Assembly (NCBI GenBank): GCA_938005545.1 | Contig: CALKXV010000009.1 | Span: 124,001 to 188,000, forward strand | Reading direction: 5' to 3' | Origin: an uncultured Paracoccaceae bacterium | GTDB taxonomy: Bacteria; Pseudomonadota; Alphaproteobacteria; Rhodobacterales; Rhodobacteraceae | DNA: 64,000 nt | Shown: in pieces, positions 1-8,781 of the stretch | How positions within the stretch are numbered: position 1 is the first letter of the stretch | How the letters are laid out: the number at the start of each line of letters is the position of its first letter | The notes under the pieces: generated by a model | Database searches by the model: none | What the model was told of the DNA's origin: nothing | What the model saw: the letters and a program-made list of their open reading frames with translations, nothing else | Program-made: the position numbers and the translations under genes

Positions 1-2
1 CG

Positions 3-449
3 GGCATGCCAAGTGAAGCCGCGCTTTTGGACGATGCCCGCGCCATCGCGAGCCGGGAAAATTCTGTCGAACTTGTGCTTTACGGCGAAAGTCTGGGCAC
101 TGCGATTGCCATCCGCCTGGCGGCTGAAGGCAATGGGAAACGTCTGGTGCTTGAAGCGCCGTTCACATCGATCCCGGATTTAGTTCTGGCTCAGCACCCG
201 TCCGAGAAACTCGATCACCTGATCACTCAACGATGGGAAAGCGATCAGCACATCGCTGCCGTCACCCAACCCTTGCTGGTGATTCACGGCGACCGGGATC
301 ATTTGGTACCGTTTGCCATGGGTGAGATGATTTTTGACACGGCGGGATCGCCTGACAAACGGTTGTTGCGGATCGAAGACGCCGGGCATTCCGGGCTTTG
401 GGCTGAACCGATGTTGGCGGATCTTTTTGCATTTTTGACGGCCGAGTAA
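3..449 (+). CDS. Alpha/beta hydrolase, C-terminal part (cut by window edge)
   Basis: This is the C-terminal portion of an alpha/beta-hydrolase-fold enzyme. The frame is open to the left edge, so the true start lies outside the window and the ATG at position 6 is internal. A GESLG nucleophile elbow supplies the serine, HGDRDHLVPF supplies the acid, and DAGHSGLW near the end supplies the histidine, so the triad looks complete. The run just before the elbow resembles the loop following the oxyanion region in the YqkD/ABHD13-like branch. Substrate cannot be predicted. It converges on the next gene, an unrelated alpha/beta hydrolase on the other strand, with 5 bp between the stops. Confidence 0.85.
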   Translation, partial: GMPSEAALLDDARAIASRENSVELVLYGESLGTAIAIRLAAEGNGKRLVLEAPFTSIPDLVLAQHPSEKLDHLITQRWESDQHIAAVTQPLLVIHGDRDHLVPFAMGEMIFDTAGSPDKRLLRIEDAGHSGLWAEPMLADLFAFLTAE

Positions 450-454
450 CTCCC

Positions 455-1204
455 TTAGCCCGTCGCGTGCATCGACACTTCTTCAATTGCCGCGCGGATC
501 ATCGCCAGACACTCGGGATCAGAAAACCTGTGATCCGCGCCTTTCATCAACGTCAGCCGCATGTCGACGCCTTTGGCATGGTGCAACAACCGGGTCGCTG
601 TCATCGTTGAAACAGCCGTATCTTCCGTGCCTTGCAGAAATCGCACCGGAAACGGCAAGGTCAAGGGGCTGCGTAAGACCAACTGGTTGCGCCCCTCTTC
701 GATCAGGCGCCGGGTGATGATGTAGGGTTCGTCAGAATATTCGGATCGCAGCGTAATTTGGCCATCGGTTTGCAAAGCCAGCTTTTGCGCATCATCGAAA
801 TTGGACCAATAGCCGTCTTCTGTGAAATCCGGGGCGGCGGCGATTGTGACCAGGCCGGCAACTCGTTCCGGCATCCGGCGGGCTAGTAAAAGTGAAATCC
901 AACCGCCCATGGACGATCCAACAAGGATTTGCTTGTCTTTGGTCAAACCTTTGATGATCGTTTCTGCGTCTTCCGCCCAGTCGCCAATGGAACCGTCCAG
1001 AAAATCACCCGAAGATGATCCGTGCCCGGAGTAATCAAATCTTAGGAACGCGCGACCGTTTTCTTTGGCCCAGTTTTCCAGATCAATCGCCTTGGTGCCT
1101 TCTTTGTCCGACTGAAACCCACCAAGGAACACAACACCCGGTCCGGCACCGCCGGTTTGATTGTAGGCCAATTGGCGAACGTCGCTTTGAAAAGTCTCGG
1201 TCAT
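455..1204 (-). CDS. Alpha/beta hydrolase, ABHD10-like
   Basis: A 249-residue single-domain serine hydrolase. GFQSDKEGTKA near residue 28 and FDYSGHGSSSG near residue 58 are typical of the bacterial relatives of mitochondrial ABHD10 (a thioesterase/esterase). The nucleophile elbow is GSSMGG, the acid is in GTEDTAVS and the histidine in GADHRFSD. There is no signal peptide, so it should be cytoplasmic. The ATG at 1204 is preceded by a good GGAG ribosome-binding site. It is divergent from thrS across a 168-bp gap containing an inverted repeat. The specific substrate is unknown. Confidence 0.85.
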   Translation of the reverse strand: MTETFQSDVRQLAYNQTGGAGPGVVFLGGFQSDKEGTKAIDLENWAKENGRAFLRFDYSGHGSSSGDFLDGSIGDWAEDAETIIKGLTKDKQILVGSSMGGWISLLLARRMPERVAGLVTIAAAPDFTEDGYWSNFDDAQKLALQTDGQITLRSEYSDEPYIITRRLIEEGRNQLVLRSPLTLPFPVRFLQGTEDTAVSTMTATRLLHHAKGVDMRLTLMKGADHRFSDPECLAMIRAAIEEVSMHATG

Positions 1205-1240
1205 GCGGGCTCCTTTCGACTTAAGGCTCAGGCTAACCGA

Positions 1241-1269
1241 TCACAGAGCAGGCGCAATTGGCTCTGTGA
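1241..1269. promoter_or_regulatory. Perfect 9-bp inverted repeat upstream of thrS
   Basis: TCACAGAGC at 1241-1249 and GCTCTGTGA at 1261-1269 are exact inverted repeats separated by 11 bp. They sit in the divergent gap between the hydrolase and thrS, just upstream of a TTGACA hexamer at 1282-1287 that could be a -35 element for thrS. It could be an operator for a dimeric regulator or, if transcribed, a leader hairpin. No known factor is recognised. Confidence 0.5.
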
Positions 1270-1372
1270 AAGCAAAGGCCGTTGACAGCAGAAGGGCGCT
1301 GTATCATTTCAAAGCAACATAACTTGCAACCGGGCGTTCCGTGGGCGCCAAACTGACGAGGAGCCGTGGCTT

Positions 1373-3316
1373 ATGGCCCAGATTTCCCTTACTCTTCCTG
1401 ACGGCAACGCGCGTGTTTTCGACGCAGGTGTGACCCCGGCCGAAGTTGCAGCCGACATTTCGACGTCACTTGCGAAAAAAGCGATCAGCGCAACGGTCGA
1501 CGGAACGCATTGGGATTTGGCCTGGCCGATCGAAACCGACGCCGCGATCGCCATCCACACGATGAAGGACGCAGAACCGTCTCTAGAATTAATCCGCCAC
1601 GATTTTGCGCACGTCATGGCCCGTGCCGTTCAGTCAATTTGGTCCGACGTTAAAGTGACGATTGGCCCTGTCACGGACCATGGTTGGTTCTATGATTTTG
1701 ATCGTGACGAGCCTTTTACGCCCGAGGATCTTGGTCAGATTGAGGCTAAGATGAAAGAAATCATCAACGACCGTGATCCCGTCCGAACCGAAATTTGGGA
1801 CCGCGCGCGCGCACGATCTTTTTATGAAGACAGTGGTGAGCCCTATAAAGTCGACCTTGTTGATCGCATTCCCGAAGGCGCGGACCTGCGAATGTATTGG
1901 CATGGTGATTGGCAGGATCTGTGCCGTGGCCCGCATTTGCAGCACACCGGGCAATTACCCGCGGATGCCTTCAAATTGATGGGCGTTTCCGGGTCGCATT
2001 GGTTTGGAGACACGTCGAAGAACCTGCAACGGATCTCGGGCGTCGGTTTTCGCAACCGCGACGAACTGAAGGCCCATATGATTTTCCTTGAGGAGGCCGC
2101 TGCCCGCGATCATCGCAAGCTGGGCCGCGAAATGAACCTGTTTCACATGCAGGAAGAAGCACCGGGTCAGGTGTTTTGGCATCCAAATGGGTGGACGATT
2201 TATACCACGCTTCAGGATTATGTGCGCCGCAAGCAACGCGCTGGCGATTATGTCGAAGTGAACACGCCGCAGGTTGTGGATCGTAAGCTTTGGGAAGCTT
2301 CGGGGCATTGGGAAAAGTATCAAGATCATATGTTTATCGTCGAAGTTGACGAAGACCATGCCCGCGAGAAAGCGGTCAATGCGTTGAAACCGATGAACTG
2401 TCCCTGCCACGTTCAAATCTTCAATCAGGGCATCAAATCCTATCGGGATCTTCCTTTGCGGATGGCCGAGTTCGGATCGTGCAACCGCTATGAACCATCG
2501 GGCGCTTTGCATGGGATCATGCGCGTACGCGGGTTTACCCAAGACGACGGTCATATCTTCTGCCGGGAAGACCAGATCGAAAGTGAAACGGCGCGTTACA
2601 TCGCGTTTCTATCTGACATTTACGCCGATCTGGGATTTGCCGAGTTCAAAGTAAAGTTTTCGGATCGCCCCGAGAAACGCGCTGGATCAGACGAGATTTG
2701 GGACAAGGCAGAAGCCGCATTGTTGTCGGCCACCCGTGCTGCGGGGATCGAACCTGAGTTGAACCCCGGTGAAGGCGCGTTTTATGGGCCGAAACTTGAA
2801 TTCGTTCTGACCGATGCAATCGGGCGCGATTGGCAATGTGGGACCCATCAGGTGGACTTTGTTCTGCCCGAGCGTTTGGACGCCAATTACATGGGCGAAG
2901 ATGGCGCAAAACATCGCCCAGTGATGTTGCACCGTGCAACGCTTGGGTCTTTCGAACGTTTCATTGGCATTCTGATCGAAAGCCATGCGGGCAAGCTGCC
3001 GTTTTGGATCGCGCCGCGTCAGGTTGTAGTTGCGGCGATCACGTCCGAAGCGGATGACTATGTCGCCAAGGTAGTCGCCGAATTGAAATCTGCCGGTGTG
3101 CGTGTTGAAGCCGATGTGCGGAACGAAAAGATCAACTACAAAATCCGCGAACATTCAGTCGGTAAGGTACCGGTTATTCTGGCCGTCGGTCAGCGGGAAA
3201 TTGACGAAGGCACCGTCAGTGTGCGTCGTTTGGGCAGCAAAGCCACCGAAACGGTCGCCCTCAGTCAGATCGTTGATGATCTAAAAAGCGAGGCGTGTCC
3301 TCCAGACTTGCGCTAG
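1373..3316 (+). CDS. thrS: Threonyl-tRNA synthetase
   Basis: Charges tRNA-Thr with threonine in the cytoplasm. The 647 residues follow the standard bacterial order: TGS domain (about 1-62), editing domain with the HxxxH motif at H76/H80, class II catalytic core, and C-terminal anticodon-binding domain (about 540-640). The zinc ligands are visible as C343 in MNCPCH, H394 in DDGHIF and H520 in MLHRA, at constant offset from the E. coli residues C334, H385 and H511. A GAGGAG ribosome-binding site precedes the ATG. The gene converges on the GGDEF-EAL gene with 17 bp between stops. Confidence 0.98.
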   Translation: MAQISLTLPDGNARVFDAGVTPAEVAADISTSLAKKAISATVDGTHWDLAWPIETDAAIAIHTMKDAEPSLELIRHDFAHVMARAVQSIWSDVKVTIGPVTDHGWFYDFDRDEPFTPEDLGQIEAKMKEIINDRDPVRTEIWDRARARSFYEDSGEPYKVDLVDRIPEGADLRMYWHGDWQDLCRGPHLQHTGQLPADAFKLMGVSGSHWFGDTSKNLQRISGVGFRNRDELKAHMIFLEEAAARDHRKLGREMNLFHMQEEAPGQVFWHPNGWTIYTTLQDYVRRKQRAGDYVEVNTPQVVDRKLWEASGHWEKYQDHMFIVEVDEDHAREKAVNALKPMNCPCHVQIFNQGIKSYRDLPLRMAEFGSCNRYEPSGALHGIMRVRGFTQDDGHIFCREDQIESETARYIAFLSDIYADLGFAEFKVKFSDRPEKRAGSDEIWDKAEAALLSATRAAGIEPELNPGEGAFYGPKLEFVLTDAIGRDWQCGTHQVDFVLPERLDANYMGEDGAKHRPVMLHRATLGSFERFIGILIESHAGKLPFWIAPRQVVVAAITSEADDYVAKVVAELKSAGVRVEADVRNEKINYKIREHSVGKVPVILAVGQREIDEGTVSVRRLGSKATETVALSQIVDDLKSEACPPDLR

Positions 3317-3333
3317 TTGATTGCAGATGCGGC

Positions 3334-4890
3334 CTATGCCGCAGGTTCTTCATTTGCGGACCCGTAGGTTGCGTCTGCCAGACAATCCAACGCCGAACGC
3401 GGACGTCCCAAAAGGTAACCTTGGCCCATTTTGCATCCCATATCGCGCAAAAGGGCCAATTGCTCTTCCGTTTCAATACCTTCGATCACAACATCCATCG
3501 ACAGATTTCGTGCCAAAAGAAGAACCGCGTCCAAAACGTGGCGGGCATCTGTGCTTGTGACAAGTTCGGAAATCAGCATGCGGTCGATCTTGATTTCGTC
3601 AGCGGGCAGAGCCCGCAAACGCGCAAGTGACGCATATCCCGTTCCGAAATCATCGATCGAAATGCGACATCCCGCGGCCCGAAGACCGGACAGCCCGCGA
3701 AAATGGTTCCATTTTGTCAGATTGGCCGTTTCGGTGATTTCAACAGTCAATAGTTCCGGCGGAAAACTGTGACGATGCAGGCAGTCGAGAATGAATTCGA
3801 CACCTTTCTGGGATTGCAGATGCAGAGCACTTAAATTCACGCTGACCGAAAACATTGTTTTTCGGCGGCGGTTCCAATCCGACACAATCTGTACCGCCCG
3901 GTCGATCATGTAGTAATCGAGTTCGAAAATCAGACCGGTTACTTCGGCCATGGCGATAAGATCATCGGCGGGAATATAATCCCCACGCCGCGACCAACGC
4001 ACCAACGCCTCGAACCCGGCAAGGGATTTGTCGTTTAAATGGATCCGAGGTTGAAGAAACACCTCAAGATCGCCAGCGCGCAAAGCATCCGGCAGCTCAA
4101 TTGCCATGGCATCAAGGTCTAAAAACTGTGTTTCCAATGCCGCGTCATAAATCCGATGATCAGTGGTTTCATCGTCTTTCGCGGTAAAAAGTGCGAAGTT
4201 ACAAACACTCATCACCGTATCGTATCCTAGGGCGCAAAGGTCACCCAATTCTGCCAATGACACAGCGCCAATGCTGATTTTGGGGTTTAGCATGTCGCCC
4301 CCTTTGCTGACGGGTGCGCCACAAAGCTTTGAAATTGCGACACATGTTTCGGGAAGCGTTTTCCCGTCTTCGTGCGGAAGAAGCAGCCCGAATCGATCCC
4401 CACCCAACCTAGCGGCCAATCCGTCGGCTTCTGAGGCAAGTTGGCGCAATCGCGATGCCAATTCCTTCAAAATTGCGTCCCCGAAAACCCGCCCACGCCG
4501 ATCATTCACGCTGCCGAAATCTGCCAAGTCGATCAAAAGCACGACGCCGGTAGGATCCGCAGAAAGTGCGGCGGACAATTTGTCCTGAAACAACAGCTTG
4601 TTGGGAATGCCCGTCATCATGTCAAAGAATGACAACGGAAGCTCCGCCGCGCCCGCCGGAGTGAGCTTTTTTCGGGCCCGCACTTCGAACGCCAGCGACA
4701 CGGCACAAGACAAAGCCGCAAGTCCGCCAACCCACGCAAGAACATCGACCAATCCAGTCGTGGGTCTAAGCGGCGGCAGGTGCCAGGCCATTGCACAGAA
4801 CGCAAGAAAAACCACGCTCATGCCACCAGGAGAAACAAGTGTTTCGGAGACTTTCTTCAATTCCGGCCCTTCTAGTACCGTTAGAATCAA
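3334..4890 (-). CDS. Membrane GGDEF-EAL protein, probable c-di-GMP phosphodiesterase
   Basis: A 518-residue protein with two N-terminal membrane segments (about 22-38 and 46-68), a GGDEF domain (about 88-250) and an EAL domain (about 262-505). The diguanylate cyclase signature reads GGDRF (163-167) rather than GGDEF, so cyclase activity is doubtful. The EAL domain keeps E294 in the EAL motif, N352, E384, D413/D414 of DDFGTG, K434 and E470, the usual metal and substrate ligands, so it should hydrolyse c-di-GMP, perhaps with the degenerate GGDEF domain as a GTP sensor. No neighbour explains its input signal. Confidence 0.93.
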   Translation of the reverse strand: MILTVLEGPELKKVSETLVSPGGMSVVFLAFCAMAWHLPPLRPTTGLVDVLAWVGGLAALSCAVSLAFEVRARKKLTPAGAAELPLSFFDMMTGIPNKLLFQDKLSAALSADPTGVVLLIDLADFGSVNDRRGRVFGDAILKELASRLRQLASEADGLAARLGGDRFGLLLPHEDGKTLPETCVAISKLCGAPVSKGGDMLNPKISIGAVSLAELGDLCALGYDTVMSVCNFALFTAKDDETTDHRIYDAALETQFLDLDAMAIELPDALRAGDLEVFLQPRIHLNDKSLAGFEALVRWSRRGDYIPADDLIAMAEVTGLIFELDYYMIDRAVQIVSDWNRRRKTMFSVSVNLSALHLQSQKGVEFILDCLHRHSFPPELLTVEITETANLTKWNHFRGLSGLRAAGCRISIDDFGTGYASLARLRALPADEIKIDRMLISELVTSTDARHVLDAVLLLARNLSMDVVIEGIETEEQLALLRDMGCKMGQGYLLGRPRSALDCLADATYGSANEEPAA

Positions 4891-5071
4891 ATGTGCTCTA
4901 ACGACCGCGCCCTAACTTTTGATGAAATGTTTGCGGTTTGCCTTTGTGATCGACGAAAAGCCAAACAGATCCCTCGCCTGTGAACAATTGCTTAACCAGG
5001 GTGTGCTTAATTGATCGCCTCTGAACGGGAGTCTTTGTGACCTCACTTTGGAACTAAAATAGGAAAAGCCA

Positions 5072-5365
5072 ATGTCGAAAATTCCAATAACTCTTGTCAT
5101 CGCAGGCGCAGTTTCTGCCGCCTTTGCTGCGACTTCAAGCCTGCCAGTACAAGCTCAGGCCAAAGAAAAGTGTTACGGTATTTCTTTGGCAGGAAAAAAC
5201 GATTGCGCAGCTGGTCCGGGAACGACCTGTGCCGGAACTTCTACAGAAGACTTTCAAGGCAACGCGTGGACGCTGGTCGATATCGGAACTTGCGCTGAAA
5301 TTGAACTTCCGGGCGACAGGCTCGGGTCGATTGAACCGCTGGAGCGAGACTTACCCGCAACCTGA
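5072..5365 (+). CDS. bufA: Bufferin precursor (DUF2282, BufA1 type)
   Basis: A 97-residue periplasmic precursor peptide of the DUF2282 family. Residues 1-30 form a Sec signal peptide ending near QAQA. The mature part carries four cysteines (C34, C45, C53, C74) in the KCYG, NDC, TTC and GTC contexts typical of BufA1. In characterised bufferins an MNIO enzyme (BufB) with its partner BufC converts core cysteines to thiooxazoles, and the exported product sequesters copper. The adjacent bufB, bufC and doxX-like genes complete the canonical operon, which is the strongest support for this call. Cysteine modification in this organism is inferred from the family. Confidence 0.9.
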   Translation: MSKIPITLVIAGAVSAAFAATSSLPVQAQAKEKCYGISLAGKNDCAAGPGTTCAGTSTEDFQGNAWTLVDIGTCAEIELPGDRLGSIEPLERDLPAT

Positions 5366-5428
5366 ACGTTCGGTTTTGAGATCTTTCAGGCGCTTACAAG
5401 ATAATACCTGACGCTAGGGTCCTCGGCG

Positions 5429-6286
5429 ATGAACGCATCGATGCATTCCTTTGACCACTTGCCAAATGCACCGGGTGTCGGCTTCAAGCCGCAACATTTC
5501 GTGGATATTGTTGAACGGCCAGGCGCAGTTGAATGGCTTGAAGTTCACGCTGAAAACTACATGGGCCACGGCGGGCGACCCATCGCTCAGCTTAAACATC
5601 TGGCTGAGAAAATTGCGATTTCCGTGCATGGAGTTGGGCTTTCCATTGGTGGTGAAGGACCTTTGGACACAGACCATTTGGCACGTCTCAAATACCTTCT
5701 GAACTGGTTAAAGCCGGCGCGATTCTCGGAACATCTGGCGTGGTCAACCCACGACGGAGCCTTCCTAAATGACCTTTTGCCGCTTCCATATACGGACACA
5801 GTTTTAACACGGGTCGCTGACCACATTGACGAGGTGCAAACGACACTAGGACGGCAGATATTATTGGAGAATCCATCGTCATATTTAGCTTTTGACGCCA
5901 GTACCCTGTCAGAAGTTGAATTCTTGACGGTACTCGTCAAACGCACTGGTTGTGGGCTGTTGTTGGATGTGAACAACGTCTTTGTAAGTGCAACAAATTT
6001 GGGCTTTGATCCAACGGAATACATTGATGCGCTTCCACTTCAAACCGTCGAAGAAATTCATCTTGCAGGTCACGACAAGGATCAAGACGAAAACGGCAAA
6101 CCGGTTTTGATTGACAGCCACGGGTGCCAGGCGTCCGAGCCTGTTTGGGCACTTTTTGAACATGTGATCGACAAATGCGGCCCGAAACCAAGCCTGATAG
6201 AGTGGGACACCGAAATTCCGGACTGGCCAATTCTGGAAGCCGAAGCTGCGCGGATTGCCAGCATTCTGAAAGCTTCCGTCGCATGA
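5429..6286 (+). CDS. bufB: MNIO-family bufferin maturase (DUF692)
   Basis: A 285-residue multinuclear non-heme iron oxidative enzyme with a TIM-barrel fold, expected to oxidise cysteines of BufA in the cytoplasm. Candidate iron ligands of the family are all present: H67 (SVHGVG), E147/N148 (LLENPS), D180 and N182 (LLDVNN), H211 and H215 (EIHLAGH), H231 (DSHG) and E258 (EWDTEIP). It follows bufA by 63 bp, and its TGA overlaps the ATG of bufC, implying translational coupling. An alternative ATG lies five codons downstream. Confidence 0.93.
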   Translation: MNASMHSFDHLPNAPGVGFKPQHFVDIVERPGAVEWLEVHAENYMGHGGRPIAQLKHLAEKIAISVHGVGLSIGGEGPLDTDHLARLKYLLNWLKPARFSEHLAWSTHDGAFLNDLLPLPYTDTVLTRVADHIDEVQTTLGRQILLENPSSYLAFDASTLSEVEFLTVLVKRTGCGLLLDVNNVFVSATNLGFDPTEYIDALPLQTVEEIHLAGHDKDQDENGKPVLIDSHGCQASEPVWALFEHVIDKCGPKPSLIEWDTEIPDWPILEAEAARIASILKASVA

Positions 6287-7026
6287 CCGCATGCGATTTC
6301 CTGCACGCTGTTTTCGACCCAACGGTCAAACCGCCGACGGGCCTGACGGATGGCATGGGTCATCCAGCCGGTCGCCGCTTCGATATTTATCGAAACAACG
6401 TCATCAATGGTCTTTCGGATGCGTTGGAGACAGCCTTTCCGATTTTACGCAAATTGCTAGGGCAGAAGAAGTTTCGAAGTCTGGCGATGGCATTCTCGCG
6501 TCTGTATCCGCCGACGACACCGATCATGATGTTCTATGGTTCGGAATTGCCCGAATTCTTGACGCAATTCGAACCGACGCGCGATATCGGGTACTTGCCT
6601 GACATGGCACGGCTCGAAATCGCGTTCCGTGAAAGCCACCATTCGACCGATGCCCGTTCTGTCGACGCTGACGAACTTCGGACATACCTTACCCAAGCTC
6701 TGGATGATGCCCGCATTGGATTGTCGCCAGCTGTGCGGATGGTTCAAAGTTCGTGGCCGATCCATGCGATTTGGCGTTACAACACGATAGATAATGCACC
6801 AAAGCCTGTCATGGCCGCAGAGGACGTATTTGTCGCGCGCCCGGAGTTGGACGTCACACCACACTTGTTGCCAGCGGGCGGATACCGATTTATCGAGTCG
6901 CTGCTTTCGGGAAACGGATTGGGTGCGGCAACAGTTGATGCAATGCGTTTCGACAATTCATTCGATTTAACGAAAATTCTCACAGTTTTGATCTCGACGC
7001 GCTCTGTCACATCAATCGGAACGTGA
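6283..7026 (+). CDS. bufC: BufC-type partner of the MNIO maturase (DUF2063)
   Basis: A 247-residue protein of the DUF2063 (HvfC/BufC) family. The N-terminal half (FLHAVFDP onward, RRFDIYRNNV, LGQKKFRSLAMAF) is the DUF2063 domain; the C-terminal half is the family's second domain. BufC proteins bind the precursor leader and present it to the MNIO enzyme. The ATG at 6283 overlaps the bufB stop as ATGA; a longer frame from 6175 would lie inside bufB and is rejected. The next gene begins immediately after the stop. Confidence 0.9.
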   Translation: MTACDFLHAVFDPTVKPPTGLTDGMGHPAGRRFDIYRNNVINGLSDALETAFPILRKLLGQKKFRSLAMAFSRLYPPTTPIMMFYGSELPEFLTQFEPTRDIGYLPDMARLEIAFRESHHSTDARSVDADELRTYLTQALDDARIGLSPAVRMVQSSWPIHAIWRYNTIDNAPKPVMAAEDVFVARPELDVTPHLLPAGGYRFIESLLSGNGLGAATVDAMRFDNSFDLTKILTVLISTRSVTSIGT

Positions 7027-7593
7027 ATGCGTCCAGATCGATCATTATTCCAAAAGAAAACAGCTGTGTGGATCGAACGGGCAGCGACGCCGGTTTTGGC
7101 CACTTTAGCGCGGCTGATTTTCATGGCAGTCTTACTGAACTATTTTTGGACGTCGGGATTGACTAAGATACCTGACGGCCTGACCAACCTCTTTGAGCCC
7201 AGTTCCAGCGGTTTCGGTCAAGTTTTTCCGCGTGTCGCCGAAACCGTAGACTACGACGTTCGGCAAGCTACACGTTACCAAAGGCTGGTGGTTTTGATCG
7301 GTACTTGGGCGGAATTCATTTTACCATTTTGCATCGCAGTCGGTCTTTTGACCCGTGCAGCTGCCTCTAGTCTGATCGTATTTGTAATCGTTCAAAGCGT
7401 AACGGATATCACGGGCCATGGCACGGCATTGGGTGCTTTCTTTGACGCTTCGCCCAACACACCGCTGGATCAGCGGGCTTTGTGGTTGTTTCTGCTTACT
7501 TTTTTGGCCCTGCGCGGCGGTGGGCCGATTGCCGTTGATCGGCTGTTATTCAAAAATGCGCCTTCTCCTCATCCGGACGCCCGGCCGCGATAG
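7027..7593 (+). CDS. bufD: DoxX-family membrane protein of the bufferin operon
   Basis: A 188-residue integral membrane protein with about four hydrophobic segments and a DoxX-like region (LNYFWTSGLTKI, FILPFCIAVGLLTR). DoxX proteins regularly close MNIO/bufferin operons; their role is unsettled, with electron transfer to the maturase or a membrane copper function as candidates. Its ATG is directly adjacent to the bufC stop. The 3' end overlaps the convergent next gene by 44 bp. Confidence 0.85.
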   Translation: MRPDRSLFQKKTAVWIERAATPVLATLARLIFMAVLLNYFWTSGLTKIPDGLTNLFEPSSSGFGQVFPRVAETVDYDVRQATRYQRLVVLIGTWAEFILPFCIAVGLLTRAAASSLIVFVIVQSVTDITGHGTALGAFFDASPNTPLDQRALWLFLLTFLALRGGGPIAVDRLLFKNAPSPHPDARPR

Positions 7594-7918
7594 CGAAAAC
7601 GCCAGCAAGGCCACATAGGGCGGCGGGGAAGATCGCGAAGAAATTTGTGAACGTTGTGTAGATCGCGAGGGCGGCGGCGATGAGGAGCAAACCACCCCAA
7701 AGCGCGCGATATCGCGCCATTCCGGCGCCGGCGATGGCGAGGATGGGGGCGAGGACGCTCATGGCGCGTAGCAGCTCGGGATTTTCCGGCAAAGGCAGGA
7801 AATCCAAGTTACGGACTTGTTCCTGCTGAGTGAACTCTGTCCAGCCGAAGCTGATGACGCCCATGATCAAGGCCAGAATGCCGCCAATCATGCCGAGAGC
7901 GGTGGCTGCGTTGCGCAT
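7550..7918 (-). CDS. Small four-helix membrane protein, unknown function
   Basis: A 122-residue protein with four predicted membrane segments (about 7-24, 53-68, 73-90 and 94-112) and a short charged tail. The ATG at 7918 has a strong GAAGGGGATCCC leader sequence, so the longer frame back to 7999 is not used. I recognise no family. It is preceded on the same strand by the ArsC-like gene 40 bp away. Its 3' end runs 44 bp into the end of bufD on the opposite strand, so the two convergent transcripts overlap. Confidence 0.7.
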   Translation of the reverse strand: MRNAATALGMIGGILALIMGVISFGWTEFTQQEQVRNLDFLPLPENPELLRAMSVLAPILAIAGAGMARYRALWGGLLLIAAALAIYTTFTNFFAIFPAALCGLAGVFAIAAGRPDEEKAHF

Positions 7919-7958
7919 GGGATCCCCTTCATTGCTCGCTTGGCTAAACTTATGGCGG

Positions 7959-8297
7959 TTAGCCGGAAGTTCCAAGGTGTTGCGCCTTTGCGGTCGCATC
8001 CCAGCCCAAAGTTATGACGTCATTTGCCACGATAACGGGGCGTTTCATGACGGTTGGAAAGCGTTCAATCAGCGATTCCGCGGGGCCTGATCTGTCAGAT
8101 TCGGACATTTCACGCCAGGTGGTTGAGCGCTTATTTATTAACACATCGCCTAAAGTTTCGACAAACTTGCGGCGCATGTTAGCGCTAAGAGGTGCGTCAC
8201 GCACGTCGACGAATTCAACGGAAACACCAGCCTTTTCAAGCTCTTGCCGCGCCTTCCGGCAGGTATCACAGGCCTTCAGACCATAGAGCGTCACCAT
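7959..8297 (-). CDS. ArsC/Spx-family (YffB-like) thioredoxin-fold protein
   Basis: A 112-residue protein with the ArsC-family thioredoxin fold and an N-terminal CDTC motif (C10, C13) in YGLKACDTCRKA. The family includes glutaredoxin-coupled arsenate reductases and YffB-like proteins. The two-cysteine motif and the KRPVIV segment favour the YffB/Spx-like group over a true arsenate reductase, and no arsenic resistance genes are nearby. GGGGG lies 4 nt before the ATG. It is divergent from the cold-shock gene. Confidence 0.8.
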   Translation of the reverse strand: MVTLYGLKACDTCRKARQELEKAGVSVEFVDVRDAPLSANMRRKFVETLGDVLINKRSTTWREMSESDRSGPAESLIERFPTVMKRPVIVANDVITLGWDATAKAQHLGTSG

Positions 8298-8367
8298 CTT
8301 GCCCCCTTCCCTGTTACAGAGGTTTCACTTGTTTTTTTAACCATTTGCCCCAAACTTTACTTAGCGT

Positions 8368-8385
8368 CAGACGTCAAGACGTCTG
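8368..8385. promoter_or_regulatory. Palindrome in the csp leader
   Basis: CAGACGTC, two bases AA, GACGTCTG: an 8-bp perfect inverted repeat about 50 bp before the cold-shock start codon. Cold-shock mRNAs usually carry long structured leaders, so this may be a temperature-sensitive hairpin; as DNA it could be an operator. The sequence supports the palindrome only, not its role. Confidence 0.5.
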
Positions 8386-8435
8386 TTGCGTGCAAGTCCC
8401 GGGGTTTCCGGGCGGACGACAAGAGGAAGACGACT

Positions 8436-8642
8436 ATGCCTACTGGCACCGTAAAATGGTTCAACACCACAAAAGGTTTTGGGTTTATTGCACCTGACGA
8501 CGGCGGAAAGGACATCTTTGTCCATATTTCGGCCGTGGAACAGGCTGGTATGACGGGTTTGGCTGACAATCAGAAAATCGGCTTTGAGCTGGTCGAGGGC
8601 CGTGATGGCCGTCAATCGGCGGGTGAGTTAAAGGCTTTATAA
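8436..8642 (+). CDS. Cold-shock protein (CSD)
   Basis: A 68-residue single cold-shock domain, an OB-fold protein that binds single-stranded RNA or DNA and melts secondary structure. RNP1 (KGFGFI) and RNP2 (DIFVHIS) are intact. The ATG at 8436 follows an AAGAGGAAG ribosome-binding site; the open frame from 8244 has no support and the extension does not resemble the family. The leader is at least 100 nt and contains a palindrome. Which paralogue this is cannot be told. Confidence 0.95.
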   Translation: MPTGTVKWFNTTKGFGFIAPDDGGKDIFVHISAVEQAGMTGLADNQKIGFELVEGRDGRQSAGELKAL

Positions 8643-8649
8643 ACGGGAT

Positions 8650-8698
8650 CGAACGCCCCATTTATTGCGTTTTGTACATGCGTTCGGTGGGGTTTTTT
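8650..8698 (+). terminator. Possible terminator of the csp gene
   Basis: CGAACGC (8650-8656) can pair with GCGTTCG (8680-8686), and CCCCA (8656-8660) can pair with TGGGG (8688-8692), which is followed at once by six T (8693-8698). The two pairings are mutually offset, so the stem is imperfect, but the position 8-56 bp after the csp stop and the T run suit a rho-independent terminator. Confidence 0.45.
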
Positions 8699-8781
8699 CC
8701 GTTTTGTACGGTTTGTACGTACTGAATTCGCGCACATCACGGATGTGTGGCGTGGTGCTTTGTGCGGAAATTTTTGAGTGA

